DNA of 64,000 bases from Sipunculus nudus. Its lineage: Eukaryota > Annelida > Sipuncula > Golfingiida > Sipunculidae. Below the pieces are notes generated by a model, which ran no database searches, was not told where the DNA came from, and worked only from the letters and a program-made list of their open reading frames with translations. Below are positions 11,021-24,533 of this stretch, one piece after another (within the stretch, counting starts at the first letter, position 1; each line of letters starts with the position of its first letter). The position numbers and the translations under genes are program-made. The stretch is from NCBI GenBank assembly GCA_026874595.1, contig CM049317.1, positions 46,462,401 through 46,526,400 of the forward strand. Reading direction: 5' to 3'.

Positions 11021-12991
11021 AACTAGACGACCAGAGGTCGAACGCTTGCCGGAAATGGCCGGAAATAAGATAGCGAAACAAACAGGACAAACTGTCGGTT
11101 TCTATCAATTGAATGACTTTCAGAGCGATTGCTGGAAAGTTTTGCCTGTTGAATGACATATATCACACAAAAGATCATGAAAGCAGACATAGCTCACGAC
11201 AGACAGATATACTGACACACCTGAGATAACAGACTACCAGAAAAAAGTTGGGAACGTAAAGAGAAGCAAAATGAGCTATAGTTTTAGTAGGTAGAGTTTA
11301 TAGTGTCGGAGGTATGGCCAATATATGGTAGAAGCCATATCCCAAACATTAAAAATTTCTTTTGAGACCTTAATGTAAGGAATAAGATGTTGTTCCAGTT
11401 CCAAAAGGATTCCCGCAAAACTGTGTCCTGAAAATTGCTAACTGGAAGAAGCAAGTTCCAGCAAGCAGGCGAAATTTAGGATCACTGACAAACAGACAGA
11501 CACACTCAAAAAATGACACAAGAATAAGACCAGATGACCTACTCAGATTATCGAGTAGATTCAGAGGAAGAAAATAAATCATAGTTTTCAATTGGCTACA
11601 CTGCTTTTTTTAAAGTTTTATTTACCCAATCCCTCCTTATAAAACTGGCAGAAACCTACCATAGAATAATTCTTGTAAAGTTTAAAACAATTAGCTAAAC
11701 AGTTTCATCATAAAACAGAGTATAAGCTGGAGAGTCTAAAATTACATTTTCCCTTGTAAAAAACAGATCAATATAAGTGGCGCCATCAATACCTGAATTT
11801 CAGATATGACATATGAGACAAACATAGGTATAAAATTTGGTAATGACAGCTCTAGCCGTTTCTGAGATTTTAATTTTAGTTTGCTTTTTTGGACAGATGA
11901 CTAAGTTCAACCTCCTGTTCAATCTCCGAACTGAAACCATTCGAACAAACTTGAGATAGATTGTTCAAGAGTTCATTTCTTAGAAATATTGGACAATTTG
12001 GCTGGACTGTTTCGCAGAAGAACATTTTTTAAGCTTTTGTAGCTTTTTCCCTATAAAATCTCAGTAAATGCAGAAAGCCAAAAAATAAACAAAATACGAT
12101 AGAGCTTTTCAGATGACTGTTTATTTACAAAATAAAATTGGTAGTGCTAGTTCCCGCCGTTTTTGAGATAGCTATGGTTAACCTACAGACGACGGACGAC
12201 GCTGCACCATAGCATAAGCTCACAGATTCGCTAATAATTTGTTTCGAGATATAACTGTAAGACATAAGATTTAATAGTTTAAAAAAGATTCTTTCAAAAC
12301 TGTGGCCTGTAGAATTCTATTAGTGAGACGAAAGAACAAAGAAGCAGGCGAATTTGAGGACAACTGACAAACAAACAGACATACTGACAAAGGGACACAA
12401 GATGAAGACAAGATGACTTAACCAGGTTATGGGGAAGACTCAGAGCAAGAAAAAAAAGGTATGGTTTATTAAATTGAGGTTTCTAGTTTTGGAGATATGG
12501 CCAAATAATGATATATTGGGGATGTTCGACTGCAGCGCCCTCTAGTGGACATATCCTGAAGACGACATGTGCGTTTCGTGATGTTAGTGAATGGCATGAG
12601 ATGTAATCGTTTCAAAAGGATTCCTCCGAATATCTGGCTTGTTGATTGCTATATGTGAGATGCAAGAACCAGCAAGTAGGCGAATTCGAAGATAACTGAC
12701 AACAGACAGATATACTGACAAAGTAACACAAGATGGACACCAGATGACGTTACCATGTTTTCCAGAAGGCTAAGAGAAAGAAAATAAGCTACAGTTTGTG
12801 TAATATAGGTTTACTCTTACGGAAATATGTCCAAAAGCTGATTTGTTTGGACGGGTCTAGTGCAGCGCCCCCTAGCAGCCATATCCGGAAAATGAAAAAT
12901 AAGTTTTGAGATATTAGTGTAAAACATAAGATGAAGGAACAAACATACGCGGGTGACGAACATGCTCGCGAAAATCGAAGATTTCCGGAAA
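11021..12991 (+). repeat. Diverged ancestral repeats leading into the 1293-bp array
   Basis: TTT(C/T)GAGATAT.A.TGTAA.ACATAAGATG-type blocks recur near 11360, 12241, 12577 and 12903 (336- and 326-bp steps). Each is followed by a '..ACAAACAGACATACTGACAAA....ACACAAGATG..GACAAGATGAC' block, and some are preceded by GCGCCC(C/T)CTAG..G.CATATCC. 11770-12235 carries a copy of the 6.6-7.5 kb family. 12945-12991 is a diverged copy of the last ~50 bp of the 1293-bp unit, so the array abuts its own older relative. Confidence 0.6.
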
Positions 12992-14191
12992 GCAATAAAG
13001 TCTGGACTGTGCCTCCAACATGTATGATAATAGATGGGGCCCGGAGAGGCCGTCACGGACCGCTGCACACGCCGGCCGCCCCCGTAAGGACCCTGCCGCC
13101 ACTTGCGGCGACGGCGAGTGTCTTCGTGATATGGCGAAAAACGGCGCGAGATTTGACGAGACTAACAATGTGACCCCTGAATGTGACTGCGAGTGTCAGC
13201 CGCTATCCAGCGCTGCAAACCATGTGTCTGTAGCGTGAAAAATGACAGAATTATAGGCATTTCTTTGAATGGTCACGTGTTCTCGTTTCACGAGAAACGG
13301 TGCGAGATATGACGAGACTTGCGATTGAACGGCTTAGAACTAGAGGGATGCTGTCTAACGCCAAAGACCAGACCTTTCTATCGCAAATATCAACAGAGAT
13401 AGAAGCTGGAAAACTCCGAATTTTCAGATTGTCAAGTTTTACCCCAAAATTTGGTAACCATGGTAACGGCAGCACAAAGCAACATGTGCGAAGAGATAAG
13501 CCAATGTTCCTAGTTTCAGATACGACCAAAAAAAATGGTGTCACGTTTAATATTTTTTGAGATATTGCAGAAAAATGACATGTTACAGTGTTTCATGTAC
13601 CACGCCCCCTGGTGGCTATTTTTAAAAAAAATGAAAAACTGATTTCGAGATATTTATAAATAACACAAAATATATCAATTTCAAAGCCATTGTTAAAAAA
13701 AAATGCAACCTGTAGGTCATATTTAATGAAATCTCGAAGACTCTCGTTTGACGAGAAATGGTGCGAGATTTGGCGAGACTTTCAGTTTTATCATGTCAAG
13801 CTGCCTATAAGGTACATAATGACCAAAACCAGACGTCTGTAGCTTAAAAATTGTCAAAGTTACAAAAAATGGTCGTGTTATTTCCAATTTCCATGATTTT
13901 TGCCCAAAAAATGTAACCATGGTAACGGCAAATTTAAGTAAGCTACATGTCAAAAGAAAGGCCAGGTGATGACGAAAAAAATGAGCTATTGCAGAAGTGG
14001 ATAAGCCTATTTATGGCGAAGTTATAGTGCAAAAACCGTTAACCATACCTGTCGTGACCTTGACCCTTGACCTTGGAGCAATGTTGACCAAAAACAATAG
14101 GGCACCTAGAAATTACGTTTTCGAACATCCCTGTAAGTTTCAAGGTTATTGTGGCAAAATTGTGGCCAGGAGAGTGGTGACAAACAAACAA

Positions 14192-14238
<47 letters not shown>

Positions 14239-15484
14239 TACGCAACTGACCAATATGCTTGCGGAAATCGAAGATTTCCGGCAAGCAATAAAGTTGTGAC
14301 TGTGCCTCCAACATGTATGATAATAGATGGGGCCCGGAGAGGCCGTCACGGACCGCTGCACACGCCGGCCGCCCCCGTAAGGACCCTGCCGCCACTTGCG
14401 GCGACGGCGAGTGTCTTCGTGATATGGCGAAAAACGGCGCGAGATTTGACGAGACTAACAATGTGACCCCTGAATGTGACTGCGAGTGTCAGCCGCTATC
14501 CAGCGCTGCAAACCATGTGTCTGTAGCGTGAAAAATGACAGAATTATAGGCATTTCTTTGAATGGTCACGTGTTCTCGTTTCACGAGAAACGGTGCGAGA
14601 TATGACGAGACTTGCGATTGAACGGCTTAGAACTAGAGGGATGCTGTCTAACGCCAAAGACCAGACCTTTCTATCGCAAATATCAACAGAGATAGAAGCT
14701 GGAAAACTCCGAATTTTCAGATTGTCAAGTTTTACCCCAAAATTTGGTAACCATGGTAACGGCAGCACAAAGCAACATGTGCGAAGAGATAAGCCAATGT
14801 TCCTAGTTTCAGATACGACCAAAAAAAATGGTGTCACGTTTAATATTTTTTGAGATATTGCAGAAAAATGACATGTTACAGTGTTTCATGTACCACGCCC
14901 CCTGGTGGCTATTTTTAAAAAAAATGAAAAACTGATTTCGAGATATTTATAAATAACACAAAATATATCAATTTCAAAGCCATTGTTAAAAAAAAATGCA
15001 ACCTGTAGGTCATATTTAATGAAATCTCGAAGACTCTCGTTTGACGAGAAATGGTGCGAGATTTGGCGAGACTTTCAGTTTTATCATGTCAAGCTGCCTA
15101 TAAGGTACATAATGACCAAAACCAGACGTCTGTAGCTTAAAAATTGTCAAAGTTACAAAAAATGGTCGTGTTATTTCCAATTTCCATGATTTTTGCCCAA
15201 AAAATGTAACCATGGTAACGGCAAATTTAAGTAAGCTACATGTCAAAAGAAAGGCCAGGTGATGACGAAAAAAATGAGCTATTGCAGAAGTGGATAAGCC
15301 TATTTATGGCGAAGTTATAGTGCAAAAACCGTTAACCATACCTGTCGTGACCTTGACCCTTGACCTTGGAGCAATGTTGACCAAAAACAATAGGGCACCT
15401 AGAAATTACGTTTTCGAACATCCCTGTAAGTTTCAAGGTTATTGTGGCAAAATTGTGGCCAGGAGAGTGGTGACAAACAAACAA

Positions 15485-15531
<47 letters not shown>

Positions 15532-16777
15532 TACGCAACTGACCAATATGCTTGCGGAAATCGAAGATTTCCGGCAAGCAATAAAGTTGTGACTGTGCCT
15601 CCAACATGTATGATAATAGATGGGGCCCGGAGAGGCCGTCACGGACCGCTGCACACGCCGGCCGCCCCCGTAAGGACCCTGCCGCCACTTGCGGCGACGG
15701 CGAGTGTCTTCGTGATATGGCGAAAAACGGCGCGAGATTTGACGAGACTAACAATGTGACCCCTGAATGTGACTGCGAGTGTCAGCCGCTATCCAGCGCT
15801 GCAAACCATGTGTCTGTAGCGTGAAAAATGACAGAATTATAGGCATTTCTTTGAATGGTCACGTGTTCTCGTTTCACGAGAAACGGTGCGAGATATGACG
15901 AGACTTGCGATTGAACGGCTTAGAACTAGAGGGATGCTGTCTAACGCCAAAGACCAGACCTTTCTATCGCAAATATCAACAGAGATAGAAGCTGGAAAAC
16001 TCCGAATTTTCAGATTGTCAAGTTTTACCCCAAAATTTGGTAACCATGGTAACGGCAGCACAAAGCAACATGTGCGAAGAGATAAGCCAATGTTCCTAGT
16101 TTCAGATACGACCAAAAAAAATGGTGTCACGTTTAATATTTTTTGAGATATTGCAGAAAAATGACATGTTACAGTGTTTCATGTACCACGCCCCCTGGTG
16201 GCTATTTTTAAAAAAAATGAAAAACTGATTTCGAGATATTTATAAATAACACAAAATATATCAATTTCAAAGCCATTGTTAAAAAAAAATGCAACCTGTA
16301 GGTCATATTTAATGAAATCTCGAAGACTCTCGTTTGACGAGAAATGGTGCGAGATTTGGCGAGACTTTCAGTTTTATCATGTCAAGCTGCCTATAAGGTA
16401 CATAATGACCAAAACCAGACGTCTGTAGCTTAAAAATTGTCAAAGTTACAAAAAATGGTCGTGTTATTTCCAATTTCCATGATTTTTGCCCAAAAAATGT
16501 AACCATGGTAACGGCAAATTTAAGTAAGCTACATGTCAAAAGAAAGGCCAGGTGATGACGAAAAAAATGAGCTATTGCAGAAGTGGATAAGCCTATTTAT
16601 GGCGAAGTTATAGTGCAAAAACCGTTAACCATACCTGTCGTGACCTTGACCCTTGACCTTGGAGCAATGTTGACCAAAAACAATAGGGCACCTAGAAATT
16701 ACGTTTTCGAACATCCCTGTAAGTTTCAAGGTTATTGTGGCAAAATTGTGGCCAGGAGAGTGGTGACAAACAAACAA

Positions 16778-16824
<47 letters not shown>

Positions 16825-18070
16825 TACGCAACTGACCAATATGCTTGCGGAAATCGAAGATTTCCGGCAAGCAATAAAGTTGTGACTGTGCCTCCAACAT
16901 GTATGATAATAGATGGGGCCCGGAGAGGCCGTCACGGACCGCTGCACACGCCGGCCGCCCCCGTAAGGACCCTGCCGCCACTTGCGGCGACGGCGAGTGT
17001 CTTCGTGATATGGCGAAAAACGGCGCGAGATTTGACGAGACTAACAATGTGACCCCTGAATGTGACTGCGAGTGTCAGCCGCTATCCAGCGCTGCAAACC
17101 ATGTGTCTGTAGCGTGAAAAATGACAGAATTATAGGCATTTCTTTGAATGGTCACGTGTTCTCGTTTCACGAGAAACGGTGCGAGATATGACGAGACTTG
17201 CGATTGAACGGCTTAGAACTAGAGGGATGCTGTCTAACGCCAAAGACCAGACCTTTCTATCGCAAATATCAACAGAGATAGAAGCTGGAAAACTCCGAAT
17301 TTTCAGATTGTCAAGTTTTACCCCAAAATTTGGTAACCATGGTAACGGCAGCACAAAGCAACATGTGCGAAGAGATAAGCCAATGTTCCTAGTTTCAGAT
17401 ACGACCAAAAAAAATGGTGTCACGTTTAATATTTTTTGAGATATTGCAGAAAAATGACATGTTACAGTGTTTCATGTACCACGCCCCCTGGTGGCTATTT
17501 TTAAAAAAAATGAAAAACTGATTTCGAGATATTTATAAATAACACAAAATATATCAATTTCAAAGCCATTGTTAAAAAAAAATGCAACCTGTAGGTCATA
17601 TTTAATGAAATCTCGAAGACTCTCGTTTGACGAGAAATGGTGCGAGATTTGGCGAGACTTTCAGTTTTATCATGTCAAGCTGCCTATAAGGTACATAATG
17701 ACCAAAACCAGACGTCTGTAGCTTAAAAATTGTCAAAGTTACAAAAAATGGTCGTGTTATTTCCAATTTCCATGATTTTTGCCCAAAAAATGTAACCATG
17801 GTAACGGCAAATTTAAGTAAGCTACATGTCAAAAGAAAGGCCAGGTGATGACGAAAAAAATGAGCTATTGCAGAAGTGGATAAGCCTATTTATGGCGAAG
17901 TTATAGTGCAAAAACCGTTAACCATACCTGTCGTGACCTTGACCCTTGACCTTGGAGCAATGTTGACCAAAAACAATAGGGCACCTAGAAATTACGTTTT
18001 CGAACATCCCTGTAAGTTTCAAGGTTATTGTGGCAAAATTGTGGCCAGGAGAGTGGTGACAAACAAACAA

Positions 18071-18113
<43 letters not shown>

Positions 18114-19359
18114 TACGCAACTGACCAATATGCTTGCGGAAATCGAAGATTTCCGGCAAGCAATAAAGTTGTGACTGTGCCTCCAACATGTATGATAATA
18201 GATGGGGCCCGGAGAGGCCGTCACGGACCGCTGCACACGCCGGCCGCCCCCGTAAGGACCCTGCCGCCACTTGCGGCGACGGCGAGTGTCTTCGTGATAT
18301 GGCGAAAAACGGCGCGAGATTTGACGAGACTAACAATGTGACCCCTGAATGTGACTGCGAGTGTCAGCCGCTATCCAGCGCTGCAAACCATGTGTCTGTA
18401 GCGTGAAAAATGACAGAATTATAGGCATTTCTTTGAATGGTCACGTGTTCTCGTTTCACGAGAAACGGTGCGAGATATGACGAGACTTGCGATTGAACGG
18501 CTTAGAACTAGAGGGATGCTGTCTAACGCCAAAGACCAGACCTTTCTATCGCAAATATCAACAGAGATAGAAGCTGGAAAACTCCGAATTTTCAGATTGT
18601 CAAGTTTTACCCCAAAATTTGGTAACCATGGTAACGGCAGCACAAAGCAACATGTGCGAAGAGATAAGCCAATGTTCCTAGTTTCAGATACGACCAAAAA
18701 AAATGGTGTCACGTTTAATATTTTTTGAGATATTGCAGAAAAATGACATGTTACAGTGTTTCATGTACCACGCCCCCTGGTGGCTATTTTTAAAAAAAAT
18801 GAAAAACTGATTTCGAGATATTTATAAATAACACAAAATATATCAATTTCAAAGCCATTGTTAAAAAAAAATGCAACCTGTAGGTCATATTTAATGAAAT
18901 CTCGAAGACTCTCGTTTGACGAGAAATGGTGCGAGATTTGGCGAGACTTTCAGTTTTATCATGTCAAGCTGCCTATAAGGTACATAATGACCAAAACCAG
19001 ACGTCTGTAGCTTAAAAATTGTCAAAGTTACAAAAAATGGTCGTGTTATTTCCAATTTCCATGATTTTTGCCCAAAAAATGTAACCATGGTAACGGCAAA
19101 TTTAAGTAAGCTACATGTCAAAAGAAAGGCCAGGTGATGACGAAAAAAATGAGCTATTGCAGAAGTGGATAAGCCTATTTATGGCGAAGTTATAGTGCAA
19201 AAACCGTTAACCATACCTGTCGTGACCTTGACCCTTGACCTTGGAGCAATGTTGACCAAAAACAATAGGGCACCTAGAAATTACGTTTTCGAACATCCCT
19301 GTAAGTTTCAAGGTTATTGTGGCAAAATTGTGGCCAGGAGAGTGGTGACAAACAAACAA

Positions 19360-19402
<43 letters not shown>

Positions 19403-20647
19403 TACGCAACTGACCAATATGCTTGCGGAAATCGAAGATTTCCGGCAAGCAATAAAGTTGTGACTGTGCCTCCAACATGTATGATAATAGATGGGGCCCG
19501 GAGAGGCCGTCACGGACCGCTGCACACGCCGGCCGCCCCCGTAAGGACCCTGCCGCCACTTGCGGCGACGGCGAGTGTCTTCGTGATATGGCGAAAAACG
19601 GCGCGAGATTTGACGAGACTAACAATGTGACCCCTGAATGTGACTGCGAGTGTCAGCCGCTATCCAGCGCTGCAAACCATGTGTCTGTAGCGTGAAAAAT
19701 GACAGAATTATAGGCATTTCTTTGAATGGTCACGTGTTCTCGTTTCACGAGAAACGGTGCGAGATATGACGAGACTTGCGATTGAACGGCTTAGAACTAG
19801 AGGGATGCTGTCTAACGCCAAAGACCAGACCTTTCTATCGCAAATATCAACAGAGATAGAAGCTGGAAAACTCCGAATTTTCAGATTGTCAAGTTTTACC
19901 CCAAAATTTGGTAACCATGGTAACGGCAGCACAAAGCAACATGTGCGAAGAGATAAGCCAATGTTCCTAGTTTCAGATACGACCAAAAAAAATGGTGTCA
20001 CGTTTAATATTTTTTGAGATATTGCAGAAAAATGACATGTTACAGTGTTTCATGTACCACGCCCCCTGGTGGCTATTTTTAAAAAAAATGAAAAACTGAT
20101 TTCGAGATATTTATAAATAACACAAAATATATCAATTTCAAAGCCATTGTTAAAAAAAATGCAACCTGTAGGTCATATTTAATGAAATCTCGAAGACTCT
20201 CGTTTGACGAGAAATGGTGCGAGATTTGGCGAGACTTTCAGTTTTATCATGTCAAGCTGCCTATAAGGTACATAATGACCAAAACCAGACGTCTGTAGCT
20301 TAAAAATTGTCAAAGTTACAAAAAATGGTCGTGTTATTTCCAATTTCCATGATTTTTGCCCAAAAAATGTAACCATGGTAACGGCAAATTTAAGTAAGCT
20401 ACATGTCAAAAGAAAGGCCAGGTGATGACGAAAAAAATGAGCTATTGCAGAAGTGGATAAGCCTATTTATGGCGAAGTTATAGTGCAAAAACCGTTAACC
20501 ATACCTGTCGTGACCTTGACCCTTGACCTTGGAGCAATGTTGACCAAAAACAATAGGGCACCTAGAAATTACGTTTTCGAACATCCCTGTAAGTTTCAAG
20601 GTTATTGTGGCAAAATTGTGGCCAGGAGAGTGGTGACAAACAAACAA

Positions 20648-20694
<47 letters not shown>

Positions 20695-21940
20695 TACGCA
20701 ACTGACCAATATGCTTGCGGAAATCGAAGATTTCCGGCAAGCAATAAAGTTGTGACTGTGCCTCCAACATGTATGATAATAGATGGGGCCCGGAGAGGCC
20801 GTCACGGACCGCTGCACACGCCGGCCGCCCCCGTAAGGACCCTGCCGCCACTTGCGGCGACGGCGAGTGTCTTCGTGATATGGCGAAAAACGGCGCGAGA
20901 TTTGACGAGACTAACAATGTGACCCCTGAATGTGACTGCGAGTGTCAGCCGCTATCCAGCGCTGCAAACCATGTGTCTGTAGCGTGAAAAATGACAGAAT
21001 TATAGGCATTTCTTTGAATGGTCACGTGTTCTCGTTTCACGAGAAACGGTGCGAGATATGACGAGACTTGCGATTGAACGGCTTAGAACTAGAGGGATGC
21101 TGTCTAACGCCAAAGACCAGACCTTTCTATCGCAAATATCAACAGAGATAGAAGCTGGAAAACTCCGAATTTTCAGATTGTCAAGTTTTACCCCAAAATT
21201 TGGTAACCATGGTAACGGCAGCACAAAGCAACATGTGCGAAGAGATAAGCCAATGTTCCTAGTTTCAGATACGACCAAAAAAAATGGTGTCACGTTTAAT
21301 ATTTTTTGAGATATTGCAGAAAAATGACATGTTACAGTGTTTCATGTACCACGCCCCCTGGTGGCTATTTTTAAAAAAAATGAAAAACTGATTTCGAGAT
21401 ATTTATAAATAACACAAAATATATCAATTTCAAAGCCATTGTTAAAAAAAAATGCAACCTGTAGGTCATATTTAATGAAATCTCGAAGACTCTCGTTTGA
21501 CGAGAAATGGTGCGAGATTTGGCGAGACTTTCAGTTTTATCATGTCAAGCTGCCTATAAGGTACATAATGACCAAAACCAGACGTCTGTAGCTTAAAAAT
21601 TGTCAAAGTTACAAAAAATGGTCGTGTTATTTCCAATTTCCATGATTTTTGCCCAAAAAATGTAACCATGGTAACGGCAAATTTAAGTAAGCTACATGTC
21701 AAAAGAAAGGCCAGGTGATGACGAAAAAAATGAGCTATTGCAGAAGTGGATAAGCCTATTTATGGCGAAGTTATAGTGCAAAAACCGTTAACCATACCTG
21801 TCGTGACCTTGACCCTTGACCTTGGAGCAATGTTGACCAAAAACAATAGGGCACCTAGAAATTACGTTTTCGAACATCCCTGTAAGTTTCAAGGTTATTG
21901 TGGCAAAATTGTGGCCAGGAGAGTGGTGACAAACAAACAA

Positions 21941-21987
<47 letters not shown>

Positions 21988-22033
21988 TACGCAACTGACC
22001 AATATGCTTGCGGAAATCGAAGATTTCCGGCAA
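12992..22033 (+). repeat. Satellite-like array: seven nearly identical 1293-bp units in tandem
   Basis: The landmark GCAATAAAG begins units at 12992, 14285, 15578, 16871, 18160, 19449 and 20741, and its truncated form ends the array at 22034. Unit lengths are 1293, 1293, 1293, 1289, 1289, 1292 and 1293. The only length differences I saw are one fewer CAGA in the CAAA/CAGA microsatellite of units 4 and 5 and one fewer A in an A-run of unit 6. Each unit has a GC-rich head, internal sub-repeats, GCCCCCTGGTGG, TGACCTTGACCCTTGACC and a terminal (CAAA)3(CAGA)n tract. The small open frames it contains (60-140 codons) are low-complexity or shared on both strands, with no domain, so I call it non-coding. 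Confidence 0.97.
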
Positions 22034-22035
22034 GC

Positions 22036-22790
22036 AAAAAACAAGTACTGAAGGTGTGTCATGTTAAAATAAATAAAGAACTGAAGATGTGTTTGTGTAA
22101 AAAAAAGCCCCTAAGTACTGAAGATGTTTTTATGTCCAAAATAAAAAGCTCCCAAGTTCTGAAGATGTGTTTATGTAAAAAAAGCCCCCAGTACTGAAGA
22201 TATGTTTTTGTAAAAAAAAAAGCCCCTAAGTACTGAAGATGTATTTATGTCAAAAATAAAAAGCCCCCAAGTACTGAAGATGTGTTCATGTAAAAAAAAG
22301 CTCCTAAATACTGAAGATGTATTTATGTTCTAATATAACAAACCCCAAGGACTGAAGATGTGTTTATGTCCATAAAAAAGCACTCAAGCACTGAAGATGT
22401 GTTTGTCCAAAAAAAAAGCACTCAAGCACTGAAGATGTGTTTGTCCAAAAAAAAGCCCTCAAGTACTGAAGATGTGTTTTTGTCCAAAAACAAAAGCCCC
22501 CAAGTACTGAAAATGTGTTTATGTCCAAAAACAAAAGCCCCTAAGTACTGAAGATGTGTTTATGTCCATAAAAAAGCACTCAAGTACTGAAGATGTGTTT
22601 GTCCAAAAAAAAGTCCCTAAGAACTGAGGATTTATTTATGTCCAAAGTAAAAAGCCCAAAAGTACTGAAGATGTGTTTTTGTCCATAAACAAAGGCACTC
22701 AGGAACTGAAGATGTGTTTGTCCAAAAAAAAAAGCCCCCAAGTACTGAAAATGTGTTCGCGTACCAAAAAGAGTCCCTAAGGATAGGAGA
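22036..22790 (+). repeat. ~40-bp minisatellite, about 19 units
   Basis: The consensus AAGCCCC.AAGTACTGAAGATG followed by TGTTTATGTCCAAAAA is repeated every 34-46 bp with frequent single-base changes and variable A-runs. Reading frames across it (for example 22360-22551) are repeat artefacts. Confidence 0.95.
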
Positions 22791-23080
22791 TGAGTTTGGC
22801 AACTAATAACCATAAGAAACACCAGGGGGCATAACTGTACAATGTGGAATTGCAAAAATATGGACAACGGACAAAATAGTGAAGTCCGTTCCTTAGGGGG
22901 TAATTTAAGATAGGTGTTCAAAAGACAGGAAAACCCCTCAAGTATCGTTTGAACACACTTCTGAAAATTCTTAGGGGCTTAAGCCCCTAAGTCAGAATTA
23001 ACCCCTAGGTTACAGATGGACAAATCATTTAGCCCCTAAGGCATGCACATATGCCCGCGATAACTTAAAAAATATTTCAC
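22791..23080. other. Spacer with AGGGGCTTAAGCCCCT palindrome
   Basis: Near 22972-22990 a perfect palindrome (AGGGGCTTAAGCCCCT) is built from the AGGGGCTTAA word also seen in the 9.2-10.3 kb array. Further TTAGCCCCTAAGG words occur to 23040. Nothing coding was seen. Confidence 0.5.
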
Positions 23081-24533
23081 GGATCTCTACCAAACTTGAC
23101 ATGTGCATATATGGTTGAGAGGACGAAGCCTATATTTCAAATGGGGTCATGACCTTTACTAGGAGAGTGTCCTTGACCATGAATAGGTTCATGGGGGGGG
23201 GGGGGGGGAATCACACAAATTCTTAAAATCTCAAGAAATCTTGCATTGATTGATCCAATAATCAACTTGACCGAAGATCTTGCATATAGGCCTAGTACTG
23301 TCATGTACCGGAAACTGGTGGCGCCACCTGTTATCCTTTTCTTGTTTTCGTGCCGTTTAATACCCCCTTTATTGCCACTTAACAATACTGTGAGTCAAAA
23401 CTCAAATAAGTCGAAAACTAATGGACATATTTATTTCTTATTATGCATATACATAGACATGGCCGGGTCATGGGATGATGTATTTTCAATTAGGGTCATG
23501 ACCTTTCCTACGAGAGTGGCCTTGAACTTGAATATTGCCATATATGGTGAAAGTCACACAAATCATTAATATCTCAATCAGGGATGCAAGGATTGGTTCA
23601 AAAGTCAAACTGACCGAAGATATCTTAATTAGCTTTGTCTTCTGCTGAAGACAGGTGGCGGCACCTTCTGTCTTTCTCTTGTTTCCGTGTGTTTTAATAC
23701 CCCATCATTGCCACTTGACAGTAATGTGAGCATTAAAAGTCTAAAACTTATGGACAGATTGGGCTGAAATTGTGCATGAACATTGATCTTGCATGGATAT
23801 CTCCATCTTGTATTGAAGACTGCATGGAGGCTCCATCTGCAATCGTTCGCCGTGGTGTCCATCTGTACATAAGGTTTGGGTGAAAATTGCTCATATCTCC
23901 GGAATGGTTTAAGGTATTGGTCTGAAATTTGACATTTCCATCCATCTTGGTGGCGCCACCTACCTTCACGTTTATGTACAATAAATTAATACCCTTCTCT
24001 GAGGAGTGATTTGCCCATTTGGCCTGAAATTGTGCCTCTACATAGATCTTGGACTCCTGCATCTTTTACTCAAAACTGGTGGTGCCATCTGCAATCGTTT
24101 TGCTGGGGCGCGTTCGTCTGTACATGTGCTTTTGATGAAAACTGCTTATAACTCTGGAGTGGATCAAGGTATTCGTCTGAAATTTGGCATGCCCATTCAT
24201 CGTGGAAAATTTTCTCGTAGACTAGACACGTGGAACAACCTACCTTCCCTTTTTTGTAGAATAAATAAATGCCCTTTTCTGAGGAGTGATTTGCCCTATT
24301 GGCCTGAAATCCTGCATATCCATAGATCTTGGTATCCTCCATCTATTACATAAGTCTTGTGGCGCCATCTGCAATCGTTTTCACCGTAGCGTCCATAAGT
24401 ACATATGCTTTCTGTGAAAATTGCTTTTATCTCCGGAGTGGTTCAAGGTATTTGTCTGAAATTTGGCATATCCATTCATCGTGGAAAATTTTCTCGTAGA
24501 AAAGACAGGTGGAACCACCTACCTTCCCTTTTT
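23081..24533 (+). repeat. Tandem family with GGTGGCGCCACC, about five units of 280-335 bp
   Basis: The block GGTGGCGCCACCT / AGGTGG.(A/G)CACCT..CTT.C recurs near 23318, 23652, 23950, 24230 and 24510. Each is followed by TTTAATACCC...TTGCC or TGAGGAGTGATTTGCCC and ...TGAAATTGTGC.T..ACAT.GATCTTG. A poly-G run of 16 lies at 23193-23208. The copies are diverged and non-coding. Confidence 0.75.

Noticed and set aside
13960-14000. Hammerhead ribozyme in the tandem unit (GTGATGACGAAA)
   Set aside because: Resembles part of the CUGANGA...GAAA core, but the first core base and the intervening stem II are missing.
13020-22051. Repeated small open frames in the 1293-bp units (e.g. 72, 76, 86, 97, 100, 105 and 140 codons)
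   Set aside because: They exist on both strands over the same bases, run through the CAGA microsatellite (giving Cys/Leu/Ser/Val or Gln/Thr/Asp repeats), change length with microsatellite slippage and show no domain.
22036-22790. CRISPR-like or coding repeat
   Set aside because: The ~40-bp units vary in length by A-run slippage and have no spacers or stable frame.
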